DNA from: Alphaproteobacteria bacterium
GTDB lineage: Bacteria; Pseudomonadota; Alphaproteobacteria; Micavibrionales; Micavibrionaceae
DNA length: 21,466 nucleotides
NCBI GenBank assembly: GCA_030432775.1
Contig: JAUILO010000023.1
Coordinates: forward strand, 1-21,466
Reading direction: 5' to 3'
The translations under genes and the position numbers were made by a program. The notes beneath the pieces are model-generated. The model did not search any database and had not been told where the DNA came from. It worked only from the letters and a program-made list of their open reading frames with translations. Within the stretch, counting starts at the first letter, position 1; every line of letters starts with the position of its first letter. Positions 15,164-21,466 of this stretch are shown here, piece after piece.

Positions 15164-15616
15164 ATGGTTGAAAAGGCACCGACTAAACAGAAGGCAGCCA
15201 AGCCAACAAAAAAAAGAGTAAGGCGGCGTTCAAGACGTAGCGAATATAAGGAAAAGCAGGATCAAGAGATTGTCCGCGGTTCCGAACGCTATCCGGTTTT
15301 TGAACCTTTGGCCGAGGAAATGAAGGTCGAGCTTATTGTCGGCAAGAACGAGCAGGTCTGTATCGTTCATGATCAAAAACTGGCCTATGTGTTGAAGTGG
15401 GTTGAGTTTGATGAAAAGACAAAAACCCTGACATTGGTATCACAAAAAGGACAATTACAGCCTTTGGGGCTGGATATTCCTGCAGAGATGTTTGAGTACT
15501 TACTGGATATTGATGATATTGCCGTGGTCTTGAAGCCTGAAGACAAGATCAAGGATATTTATATCGCATCGTTCATCTTTGTTGATGATTTGTTTAATGT
15601 AGAAAGCTTGAGATAA
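15164..15616 (+). CDS. Unrecognised small protein A1 with polybasic N-terminus
   Basis: A 150-residue protein of unknown family. Residues 1-35 are rich in Lys and Arg (runs such as KKRVRRRSRR) and look disordered. From about residue 44 a compact alternating beta-like domain follows: MKVELIVGKNEQVCIVH, YVLKWVEFD, LVSQKG, LQPLG, DIAVVLK. The same domain makes up the protein at 16921-17313, with about 40% identity over 100 residues by my reading; LKWVEFD, QPLG and DIAVV are exact. GGGGG lies 5 bases before the ATG. The stop overlaps the next start (TAATG), so it is translationally coupled to the repeat protein after it. No catalytic motif, signal peptide or membrane segment is seen. It may be a partner or chaperone of the repeat protein. 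Confidence 0.8.
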   Translation: MVEKAPTKQKAAKPTKKRVRRRSRRSEYKEKQDQEIVRGSERYPVFEPLAEEMKVELIVGKNEQVCIVHDQKLAYVLKWVEFDEKTKTLTLVSQKGQLQPLGLDIPAEMFEYLLDIDDIAVVLKPEDKIKDIYIASFIFVDDLFNVESLR

Positions 15617-16191
15617 TGTCAGAAGAACAAGGTGCGGCCATAGATCCTGATGAGGTCGAGCAAAACCCGATATCCTCTTATCTTGGTATTAAGAGTAATA
15701 TTGCAAGAGTACAGATGTTGTATGAAGCAATGTTGGCTGAAGGTCGTTATGGCAAGGAATTTGAAAAATTCACAGCTTTATTGCTTGAAAATCAAGAGCT
15801 TAAGAAGAGCATGATCTCTTTAATGGCAGGAAATGAGCTTGAATACGGATTTAATTTGGACGCTTTGAAGGTTTTGGTTGATTACGATCCGCAGATGTTA
15901 TCCAAGATTAACGAGATGTCTAAAAGCGAAGGTTTTGATGCTGCGGTGAAGAGTGTGTCGGAAAATGATGCCATCGTGCAGTATTTTGTGAAACTTCCGG
16001 AACATCAGGATCTGGATAAAATAACCGGTTTGATTAATGCTTTTCATGCCAGATCAAGACCGGATGTAAAGCCTGATTTCTTCGTTAAGTTGGCTGAGTT
16101 TGTTGATGGACGGGGCGGTATCATTAGCTCTGCGATTGAACAAATGATCGGTATGGCGCATGAAACAGAAAACGAGCAAAATAATATGTAA
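15616..16191 (+). CDS. Unrecognised helical protein B1 with one copy of a ~150-residue module
   Basis: A 191-residue, acidic, probably all-helical soluble protein with no known family that I can name. From about residue 22 to the end it follows the pattern of the three modules in the 623-residue protein at 17327: an initial helix with LLLENQELKKSM, then FNLDALKVLVDYDPQMLSKINEM, a GF turn, a helix ending in a hydrophobic patch, then ITGLINAFHARS, DFFVKLAEFVDGRGGII and a closing EQMIGM. Its start overlaps the stop of A1 (TAATG). The next gene begins 44 bp later. It looks like a one-module version of the large protein, whose tail would be supplied by the separate 142-residue gene. Confidence 0.78.
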   Translation: MSEEQGAAIDPDEVEQNPISSYLGIKSNIARVQMLYEAMLAEGRYGKEFEKFTALLLENQELKKSMISLMAGNELEYGFNLDALKVLVDYDPQMLSKINEMSKSEGFDAAVKSVSENDAIVQYFVKLPEHQDLDKITGLINAFHARSRPDVKPDFFVKLAEFVDGRGGIISSAIEQMIGMAHETENEQNNM

Positions 16192-16235
16192 TATGCTATA
16201 ATAGGTATATGTGAGAATAAAGGAGTTGTGGTGAT

Positions 16236-16664
16236 ATGGTAGAAACAGTAGGTGATGAGCCAGAAGATGCGACAGTAGAAGGTGCTAAAAACCTTGCTGG
16301 CGCGACACTTGGAGTGGCTGCGGCTGATGCAGCGGCAGATCCGGCAGCCAACCCTCTTGCTTCAATGTTTGGAGATATGGAAGGGTTTGATGGCATAGGC
16401 GATCAAATGCAAGATTTATTCGGTGGAGGAATGGAAGGGTTTTCCATGGAAGGCATGGGAGAGATGATTATGGGGCTCATAGGTGGTATTCAGCAATTAT
16501 TTGCCGGTGGCGGTATAATGAGCGCAATCACCAGCATAGCCGAACCACAGCATTCAGTGGATAACGTACCGCCAGCACCAGCACCGGATGTTACTCCGGC
16601 ACCTGTTGTCGGTGTAACCCCTCCGGTTATGAAAGAGCCGTCATTAAGTGGTGGGCCATCATAA
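16236..16664 (+). CDS. Unrecognised small protein C1 with Gly/Met-rich hydrophobic core and Pro tail
   Basis: A 142-residue protein of low complexity. The N-terminus is acidic and Ala-rich (to about residue 40). A Gly/Met/Phe-rich amphipathic middle follows (about 45-100, with MQDLFGGG, MGEMIMGLIGGIQQLF). The end is rich in Pro, Ala and Val (APAPDVTPAPVV and following). This order resembles the last ~120 residues of the 623-residue protein (IGELFG, EMLQGLVDTIFQLIG, then an Asp/Pro/Val tail), so C1 is plausibly a separated tail domain. AAGGAG lies ten bases before the ATG. It is the last gene of the unit; a strong terminator follows 41 bp later. Membrane insertion of the glycine-rich stretch is possible but not clear. 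Confidence 0.7.
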   Translation: MVETVGDEPEDATVEGAKNLAGATLGVAAADAAADPAANPLASMFGDMEGFDGIGDQMQDLFGGGMEGFSMEGMGEMIMGLIGGIQQLFAGGGIMSAITSIAEPQHSVDNVPPAPAPDVTPAPVVGVTPPVMKEPSLSGGPS

Positions 16665-16705
16665 AGAGGTAGCCAATTTGAAGCTATATATACAGAATTA
16701 TACAG

Positions 16706-16738
16706 AACGCATGGCTTGAAAAATAGCCATGCGTTTTT
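16706..16738 (+). terminator. Strong intrinsic terminator after the first A-B-C unit
   Basis: AACGCATGGCT (16706-16716) pairs perfectly with AGCCATGCGTT (16725-16735) around an 8-base loop, 11 pairs, running straight into TTTTTGTTTT. It ends the 15164-16664 unit and separates it from the second unit. Confidence 0.9.
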
Positions 16739-16862
16739 GTTTTATCGGTCTGAAAGGCTTGGTGACGAGGCGCTTTTCAAGAAAAGGAAAAATTTAAATA
16801 AAATATTAAGGTTCTTCTGGTATTTTTTTATTACAGCAAATTGTACATGATGCACATTTATT

Positions 16863-16892
16863 TTGCACAATGAGCACATTTTTAGTTATAAT
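16863..16892 (+). promoter_or_regulatory. Candidate promoter of the second unit
   Basis: TTGCAC (16863-16868) and a perfect TATAAT (16887-16892) are separated by 18 bases. Transcription from about 16899 would give a 20-base leader to the ATG at 16921. The preceding 120 bases after the terminator are AT-rich and hold no gene. GCACATTT-like words recur at 16853 and 16875. Confidence 0.45.
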
Positions 16893-16920
16893 GAAGCTGC
16901 GTGGTAGTAGAGGACCAGGA

Positions 16921-17313
16921 ATGATAAAAAATACAAACTCAACATTAGGGCAAAGCGGACAAGACGATATTCTTGATTCTTCCTTTCTGGAGAGCGTTGA
17001 TTCACCAATCCTGAAACCACTATCTGAAAAAATGAAGGTTGATTTGTTGCTTGGGCATGATGGTCAGGTCACTATATTGCATTCAGGTCGCCTGCCTTAT
17101 CTTTTGAAATGGGTAGAGTTTGATCCTGATAATCAGTCAATAAGCTTTGTATCAGAAGCAGGACACATGCAGCCATTGGGTGTTGCAATATCACAGAATT
17201 TTGAAAAAGCGATTGAAGGCATGCACGATATCGCTGTTGTAATGAAATCCGTAGCAGCGATTGAATCGTTCCGGATTGTGCCATTTATAAATATTGGCGG
17301 AAGTTTAAACTAA
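16921..17313 (+). CDS. Unrecognised small protein A2, paralogue of A1
   Basis: A 130-residue protein whose region from about residue 31 is a paralogue of A1: MKVDLLLGHDGQVTILH, YLLKWVEFD, FVSEAG, MQPLG, HDIAVVMK. The polybasic tail of A1 is absent; the N-terminus is instead Ser/Asp-rich. The frame also opens at 16870, but the ATG at 16921 is preferred because AGAGGA lies 7 bases before it, while the earlier ATG overlaps a perfect -10 hexamer at 16887-16892 and has no ribosome-binding site. The 623-residue repeat protein begins 13 bp after its stop, with AGAGGTG between them, so the A-then-repeat order of the first unit is kept. Confidence 0.78.
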   Translation: MIKNTNSTLGQSGQDDILDSSFLESVDSPILKPLSEKMKVDLLLGHDGQVTILHSGRLPYLLKWVEFDPDNQSISFVSEAGHMQPLGVAISQNFEKAIEGMHDIAVVMKSVAAIESFRIVPFINIGGSLN

Positions 17314-17326
17314 GAGGTGTATTTTT

Positions 17327-19198
17327 ATGGGTGACGGTTGGTCATTAGTTGATGGTTTGAAAGTAGCAGCGGGTGTTGTTTTTCCTCCCTATGGTGCTTA
17401 TCAAGTGGCCGAAGCCGTTGTTGAACATGGCACAGACCTTTATGCAGATTGGCGTTTTGGTGAGGGTACAGCCGCATTTGCCAATAGATTAGAAGATGAT
17501 CCGCAGCTTGCAAACGCGCTGAGCGCATTAAATGGTGGTGGTAATGCTGCATCTCTGGATACAGCGAAACAGATGCATGATGTTGACCCAGATGTGTTTA
17601 GAAAGCTGAATAATTTGGCCGATGCCGACGGTTTCAGTGAATTTGTACAGAATATTGCGGATAACCCACAGGTTATGGCTATGGTCGGTGGCGGCGCAGA
17701 AATGAGCGTTCAAGATCAGGTCGCAATGATTGGCAGATTAAACGCAATTCGTGCCGAAGATCCTACATTTTTCAACAGAGCCAATACATTCATGGATAAT
17801 TACGGTGCGCTAATGTCTCCGGAAGCTATGCAGCTATTTGGTATGGACGCACAAGGGCAGGATCCGCTTACAGCGCTGCGGACTGCTATTGATAATCCGT
17901 TGCTCAGTGATCCGGCACAAGCTGCTGCGATTTCAGGTGTTGCCAGTGCGCTAATAGCCAATCCGGATTTAAAAGCAAATTTACAAACCATCATGGGTGT
18001 TGATGCTCAGACTGGTGGTTTTGACCTTGATCAAATGCAGGAAATTGCGGCCAGTAACCCGGAATTTCTAAGCGATCTTAATCAATTGATGTCCGACCCA
18101 AGCTTTGCACCTGCGATGGATGCAATTGCTGGTAATCCTCAGCTTTTAGAAATGATTGCTGATGACAATGGGCAAATCAGCCAAGAAAGCATGGTTTCCT
18201 TTATAGGCGGTTTACAAGATCGCATGGAAGCAGCACCTGACGCTGAGCCTGGTCAGCCTTCAGAATATCTAGCCAAGTTTAATGGCGTGGTACAAAATAT
18301 AGGACCGCTTCTAACCGAAGGTAATATGGCTGCGCTGGGTATTGGCGAAGCTGGCCCTGATCAAGACCCACTTACTGTTGTAGATGGTTTGATTGAAGGC
18401 AATTTGCTGACCAACCCGTCAAATATGGAAGCACTAAGTTCCATTACGACAACGCTTGCGGCCAATCCCGGTCTTGCTGATGATTTAGGCTCGTTAATGG
18501 GCAGCGGCGAGGGCGGCTTTGATGTTGCCCAGCTCAGCCAGTATATTGAACAAGATCCCGAGTTTTTAACCAAACTATCCACGGTTATTCAGGCCGAAGG
18601 GTTTAGCGATCTTGCAGATACTTTGGCGAATAATGAAGGTATTCAAGCCATGTTGAATGGCGGTGATAGTGAAATGAGTCCTGCGGAGGTGACAAATCTT
18701 GTTGATGGTTTGGCTGCGCGCGCTGTTGCTCCTACAGCAGAAGGCGAAGATCCGTATTTTGTGCGGGCGAATGACTTTATCTCACGTCACGGTAATTTGA
18801 TTAATCAAGGCACTATGGGCCTTCTTGGTGGCGATGAAGATGATATGGATATGCTGGGTGCATTGGACATGGGCATGGATACATATGATGGCTTCAAAGA
18901 CATGGCTTCTGAAATTGGAGAGCTGTTTGGTAATAGCCAGTTTGGTGAAATGCTTCAGGGCTTGGTTGATACGATCTTCCAGTTGATTGGGCAGTTCTCT
19001 CCGATGCTTGGCAAGGTCAATGGCATTATGGACGCTATTTCTAATCCGCGCGAAGCGATACAAGGTCCAGAGGATGAGCCAGTTGTGACTACAGCTGATC
19101 CTGATGCAGATGTTGATGATCCTACGCTGAATGCGGATGATCCTGTGGACGATGAGCCGGTTGTTGTGCAACAAACACCAGGTGCTATGGTTCCTTAA
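17327..19198 (+). CDS. Unrecognised 623-residue repeat protein B2 with acidic C-terminal tail
   Basis: A large, very acidic protein of predicted helices, family unknown. A moderately hydrophobic N-terminus (residues 5-35) precedes three modules at about 44-172, 180-338 and 348-500. Each contains a GFD/SLD helix, a (D/N)P-x-F-L/R-x-(K/D)L segment, a conserved N-P/E-x-(I/L/V)-x-x-M turn, a helix with IGxL or VDGL, and a closing ...ALMSPEAM.LFG-like element. Modules 2 and 3 each start with DPLT. An amphipathic region (about 520-575; ELFG, MLQGLVDTIFQLIG) and an Asp/Pro-rich tail (581-615) end it. There is no classical signal peptide. The protein could be a scaffold or a substrate of the nearby type IVB system, since some Dot/Icm substrates have acidic C-termini, but this is inference. 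Confidence 0.8.
   Translation: MGDGWSLVDGLKVAAGVVFPPYGAYQVAEAVVEHGTDLYADWRFGEGTAAFANRLEDDPQLANALSALNGGGNAASLDTAKQMHDVDPDVFRKLNNLADADGFSEFVQNIADNPQVMAMVGGGAEMSVQDQVAMIGRLNAIRAEDPTFFNRANTFMDNYGALMSPEAMQLFGMDAQGQDPLTALRTAIDNPLLSDPAQAAAISGVASALIANPDLKANLQTIMGVDAQTGGFDLDQMQEIAASNPEFLSDLNQLMSDPSFAPAMDAIAGNPQLLEMIADDNGQISQESMVSFIGGLQDRMEAAPDAEPGQPSEYLAKFNGVVQNIGPLLTEGNMAALGIGEAGPDQDPLTVVDGLIEGNLLTNPSNMEALSSITTTLAANPGLADDLGSLMGSGEGGFDVAQLSQYIEQDPEFLTKLSTVIQAEGFSDLADTLANNEGIQAMLNGGDSEMSPAEVTNLVDGLAARAVAPTAEGEDPYFVRANDFISRHGNLINQGTMGLLGGDEDDMDMLGALDMGMDTYDGFKDMASEIGELFGNSQFGEMLQGLVDTIFQLIGQFSPMLGKVNGIMDAISNPREAIQGPEDEPVVTTADPDADVDDPTLNADDPVDDEPVVVQQTPGAMVP
17456..18826 (+). repeat. Three tandem ~150-residue modules in B2
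   Basis: Coding repeats at about 17456-17842, 17864-18340 and 18368-18826. Shared residues are sparse but ordered: (D/N)P in the middle helix pair, GF or SF, a single Asn turn before a hydrophobic patch, and a closing G-x-L-(M/L/I) with following Met and Leu-Gly. A fourth copy is the whole of B1 at 15616-16191. The DNA copies are too diverged to recombine, so the array is old. Confidence 0.7.
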
Positions 19199-19273
19199 GA
19201 GCTGAATTATTCGTTCAGTCAATTACCGCTATTATTTTTATTTTAATTTACGGGCTTTTATTACCGGTATTTC

Positions 19274-20563
19274 TTATTGGTCTTTTATCAAGGCTGGTAG
19301 TAATCCGGCAGAGCCCATTGCCTGATTCATGAAGAATTTCTTCACCGGATTAATACGCGATACAGCTTTTAAGCCAGCCTGACGGGCTATTTTGATAGGC
19401 AGGTAATCATTAGAAAATAAACGGTTTAGGCTGTCTGTCGCGCCAGCCATAGCCATGTTGTCGAACCGGCGGTTCTTTTGGTATTGGTCAAGCAAGGTAT
19501 CGGCGCCGATATCCTCGGCATTATTATTTGCTGTGATAATCAAATCTGCAATTTCGGCGACATCGCGCAGCCCCATGTTTAAGCCTTGTCCGGCTATTGG
19601 ATGAATGCCGTGTGCGGCATCGGCGACCAAAGCCATGCGGCTTGCTGTGTAATCATGGGCATGTACCAAGTTCAGTGGATAGGCAAAGCGCTCTCCTGTA
19701 AGTTTCACAGTGCCATAGAATGAGGGGAAACGGGCGGTCAGGGCAATATTGAACGTATTAATATCAAACTCAAGTGCAGAATTTGTGAAAGGGGCATGTT
19801 CTGTCCAGACGATAGAAGATCTGTGGTTGCCATCCTTATCATCGGTCATCGGCAGAATAGCAAAAGGCCCTTCTTTGCGGAAATGTTCGACTGCAATATT
19901 ATCGTGCGGATTTTCGTGAATAACAGAACACACAATTGCACGCTGTTTATATGACCATTCACGGGTGTTAATCCCCATCCATTGGCGGGTAAAGGATTGC
20001 CGCCCATCACAGCCGATGATTAGAGCGGCTTTGTGTGTCTGGCCGTTATCGAGCGTGACGGCGCTATAATCATCCGTGATTTCGAAATCTATGGCTTTTG
20101 CCGGTGTGATAAGTGTTGCGGTCTCGCTAAGCTCTTCAATGCGCTCATACATGGCTTGACGCAATATTCTGTTTTCGAAGATCCAGCCAAAGGCAGTGCC
20201 TTCGACTTCGTTAACATTGAAATCAAGAAGAGATTCCTTACGCGAGCTATCCATGATCTGGATTGTTTCGATTGGGCAGGCATGCTTGTCTGCTTTGTCC
20301 CACAAGCCAGCAGCCTTTAAAACTTTTTGCGAGCCGAAGGAGATTGCAGTGGTGCGGCCATCAAAGGCATCATCAAGCGCGGTGCTTGGGTTTTGAATAT
20401 CGATTGTTTTGGTTTTTATGCCGTTTGCGGCTAGAAGACAGGTCAGTGTCAGGCCGGATAAACCGCCGCCGATAATAATGGCATCACAGGGCGCATCATC
20501 ATTTTTATGTGCTAAATTACTTTCTTCATAATTTTTATTTAGTTTTTTTGTCATGAGTTTCAT
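19274..20563 (-). CDS. UbiH/UbiF/Coq6-family FAD-dependent monooxygenase
   Basis: A 429-residue flavoprotein hydroxylase of the ubiquinone-synthesis type. The FAD/NAD Rossmann motif is IIIGGGLSG (G32-x-G34-x-x-G37), with the adenosine-binding acid D55 at the end of strand 2. GCDGRQS (D186-G187) is the DG motif, and ALVADAAHGIHPIAGQGLN (from residue 311) is the flavin-binding motif typical of UbiH/UbiF/UbiL. Family members hydroxylate the ring of the quinone precursor using oxygen and NAD(P)H; which ring position cannot be told from this sequence. The start at 20563 gives a longer basic N-terminus; an alternative ATG is at 20554. It is divergent from the P-II gene, 81 bp away, and convergent with B2. 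Confidence 0.9.
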   Translation of the reverse strand: MKLMTKKLNKNYEESNLAHKNDDAPCDAIIIGGGLSGLTLTCLLAANGIKTKTIDIQNPSTALDDAFDGRTTAISFGSQKVLKAAGLWDKADKHACPIETIQIMDSSRKESLLDFNVNEVEGTAFGWIFENRILRQAMYERIEELSETATLITPAKAIDFEITDDYSAVTLDNGQTHKAALIIGCDGRQSFTRQWMGINTREWSYKQRAIVCSVIHENPHDNIAVEHFRKEGPFAILPMTDDKDGNHRSSIVWTEHAPFTNSALEFDINTFNIALTARFPSFYGTVKLTGERFAYPLNLVHAHDYTASRMALVADAAHGIHPIAGQGLNMGLRDVAEIADLIITANNNAEDIGADTLLDQYQKNRRFDNMAMAGATDSLNRLFSNDYLPIKIARQAGLKAVSRINPVKKFFMNQAMGSAGLLPALIKDQ

Positions 20564-20580
20564 TTTTATTCTTGGCAGCG

Positions 20581-20609
20581 TTGGTAAACCAATCTACTTT
20601 TAACTTAAT
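20581..20609 (+). promoter_or_regulatory. Weak candidate promoter for the P-II gene
   Basis: TTGGTA (20581-20586) and CTTAAT (20604-20609) each match consensus at 4 of 6 positions with a 17-base spacer. GGGAG (20631-20635) is the ribosome-binding site for the ATG at 20645. No sigma54-type GG-N10-GC element was found, unlike many nitrogen-regulated glnK promoters. Confidence 0.3.
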
Positions 20610-20644
20610 ATACAGTAATAAAATCAAATTGGGAGTTTGTCTTC

Positions 20645-20983
20645 ATGAAAATGGTAATGGCGGTCATAAAACCTTTTAAACTGGATGATGTGCGTGATGC
20701 ATTAAGCGAACTTGGCGTTGAAGGCATGACAGTGTCCGAAGTCAGAGGCTACGGACGTCAAAAAGGCCAGAAAGAGCTTTATCGTGGCGCTGAGTATGCG
20801 GTGAGTTTTCTTCCGAAAGTGAAGCTTGAAATCGCGATCGCTGATGACAAGGTTGATGGTGTGGTCAAAACCCTGAACGAAGCGGCAAATACCGGACGCG
20901 TGGGTGATGGTAAAGTCTTCGTTTATAATCTGGAGCGCGTTGTGCGTATCCGTACAGGCGAAGAAGATCAGGACGCTTTATAA
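20645..20983 (+). CDS. glnK: P-II nitrogen regulatory protein (GlnB/GlnK family)
   Basis: A 112-residue P-II signal protein, exactly family length. It has the start MKMVMAVIKPFKLDDVRDAL, the T-loop GYGRQKGQKELYRGAEY with the uridylylation tyrosine Y51, the B-loop TGRVGDGK and the C-terminal RVVRIRTGEEDQDAL. P-II trimers bind ATP/ADP and 2-oxoglutarate and control glutamine synthetase adenylylation, ammonium transport and other targets. The N-terminus MKMVMAVIKPFKL and the AYAV segment are closer to alphaproteobacterial GlnK than to GlnB, but the two are not safely separable. The usual partner amtB is not beside it: the next gene is convergent, starting 30 bp downstream. Confidence 0.93.
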   Translation: MKMVMAVIKPFKLDDVRDALSELGVEGMTVSEVRGYGRQKGQKELYRGAEYAVSFLPKVKLEIAIADDKVDGVVKTLNEAANTGRVGDGKVFVYNLERVVRIRTGEEDQDAL

Positions 20984-21013
20984 GTTTTACTGTATCTGTT
21001 TGTTTGTCTTTCT

Positions 21014-21466
21014 TTATATTTTGAAATGTTGCATTGGCGCGGCCACGAACTGCGTCATACGAGCTTTATATTCCTGATATTCTTGTGCGTTAAAACTATT
21101 GAGTAGCTCGGTTTGTGCTTGTATCGCTACCGCTATATCTTTGACCTTTAAGCCCATATGTTTGGGGAATGCGGTACATATATCGCCCGCAAGATCGAAA
21201 ATCATATTTCTTTTCTTTGGACTGACACCTTTTTCATTCACATCATAAAATACGCCGTTACTGATTTTATCGGCAGCTTCGAATATAGCCTGACCGAGTA
21301 AATCTTGTTCTATGCCATAGCAATGCCAAAGCTGCTGGCCGATACTGGTTTCAATCTGGTCTCTGGTGATGCCTAGCGAGCCTAATGCCTCGGGTGTATA
21401 ATGATCAATAAGCTGTTGCGCGTATTCTTCGATTTTCCTATTTTCCCGTTTGTCCGGTAGATCCTG
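21014..21466 (-). CDS. Unrecognised protein, 5' end outside the window
   Basis: The minus-strand frame is open from the right edge to the stop at 21014, giving 150 codons with no stop. An internal GTG at 21241 is not needed as a start, since coding continues upstream. The visible C-terminal part is soluble and probably helical: ITRDQIETSIGQQLWHC, a GIEQDLLGQAIFEAAD stretch, and an ending EYQEYKARMTQFVAAPM. There is one cysteine in LWHCYG and one in DICTAF. I see no catalytic motif or membrane segment and cannot name a family. It converges on the P-II gene with a 30-bp gap. Confidence 0.65.
   Translation of the reverse strand, partial: QDLPDKRENRKIEEYAQQLIDHYTPEALGSLGITRDQIETSIGQQLWHCYGIEQDLLGQAIFEAADKISNGVFYDVNEKGVSPKKRNMIFDLAGDICTAFPKHMGLKVKDIAVAIQAQTELLNSFNAQEYQEYKARMTQFVAAPMQHFKI

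Noticed and set aside
20564..20644. Sigma54-type promoter upstream of the P-II gene
   Set aside because: TTGGCAGCG looked similar, but the required GG-N10-GC spacing is not met.
1..21466. CRISPR arrays, tRNA or rRNA genes, insertion sequences
   Set aside because: No regularly spaced direct repeats, no tRNA-like cloverleaf and no transposase-like frame was seen on reading both strands.

Overview
The window looks like a chromosomal segment of an alphaproteobacterium of moderate GC content. The P-II protein begins MKMVMAVIKPFKL and carries an alphaproteobacterial-type T-loop, and the UbiH-type hydroxylase and proB-proA pair are ordinary proteobacterial housekeeping genes. The lineage cannot be fixed from this sequence alone. 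The central feature is a block of Dot/Icm (type IVB secretion) genes in the order known from Legionella (icmC-icmD-icmJ-icmB). This points to an organism that interacts with other cells, as host-associated, symbiotic or predatory bacteria do.

Layout. Positions 1-888 (minus) hold the 5' part of an unrecognised protein with a zincin-type HEFRH...EGDAD signature; its 3' end lies outside the window. Positions 1056-3424 (minus) hold proB-proA for proline synthesis. A divergent ArsR-fold regulator without cysteines (3571-3870, plus) faces them, with a clean palindrome in the proB leader. An O-antigen ligase/polymerase-type membrane protein follows (3889-5202). The Dot/Icm block runs from 5372 to 12491. 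It contains a 547-residue protein with three IcmD-like modules fused to an IcmC/DotE-like tail, two nearly identical icmD genes, icmJ/dotN, icmB/dotO, and a small single-span membrane protein overlapping icmB by one base. Between the icmD genes lies a decayed copy of the start of icmJ, so the second icmD arose by tandem duplication of an icmD-icmJ' unit. A 12-bp hairpin persists in both copies.

Positions 12589-15069 carry a Tas-type aldo-keto reductase and two different 2H (LigT/ThpR-type) RNA phosphoesterases. A long imperfect inverted repeat lies upstream of the first 2H gene.

Positions 15164-19198 are the least explained part. There are two transcription units separated by a strong terminator, and each starts with a paralogue of the same small protein A. 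In the first unit A is followed by a 191-residue protein with one copy of a helical module and a 142-residue protein with a hydrophobic/proline tail. In the second unit A is followed by one 623-residue protein with three copies of that module plus a similar tail. The split and fused versions suggest a two-part system (A plus a repeat protein). Its nearness to the Dot/Icm genes makes a secreted-substrate/chaperone role worth testing, but no function is shown.

The right end holds a UbiH-family FAD monooxygenase (19274-20563, minus), a P-II signal protein (20645-20983, plus) and an unrecognised gene entering from the right edge (21014-21466, minus). No tRNA, rRNA, CRISPR array or insertion sequence was seen.
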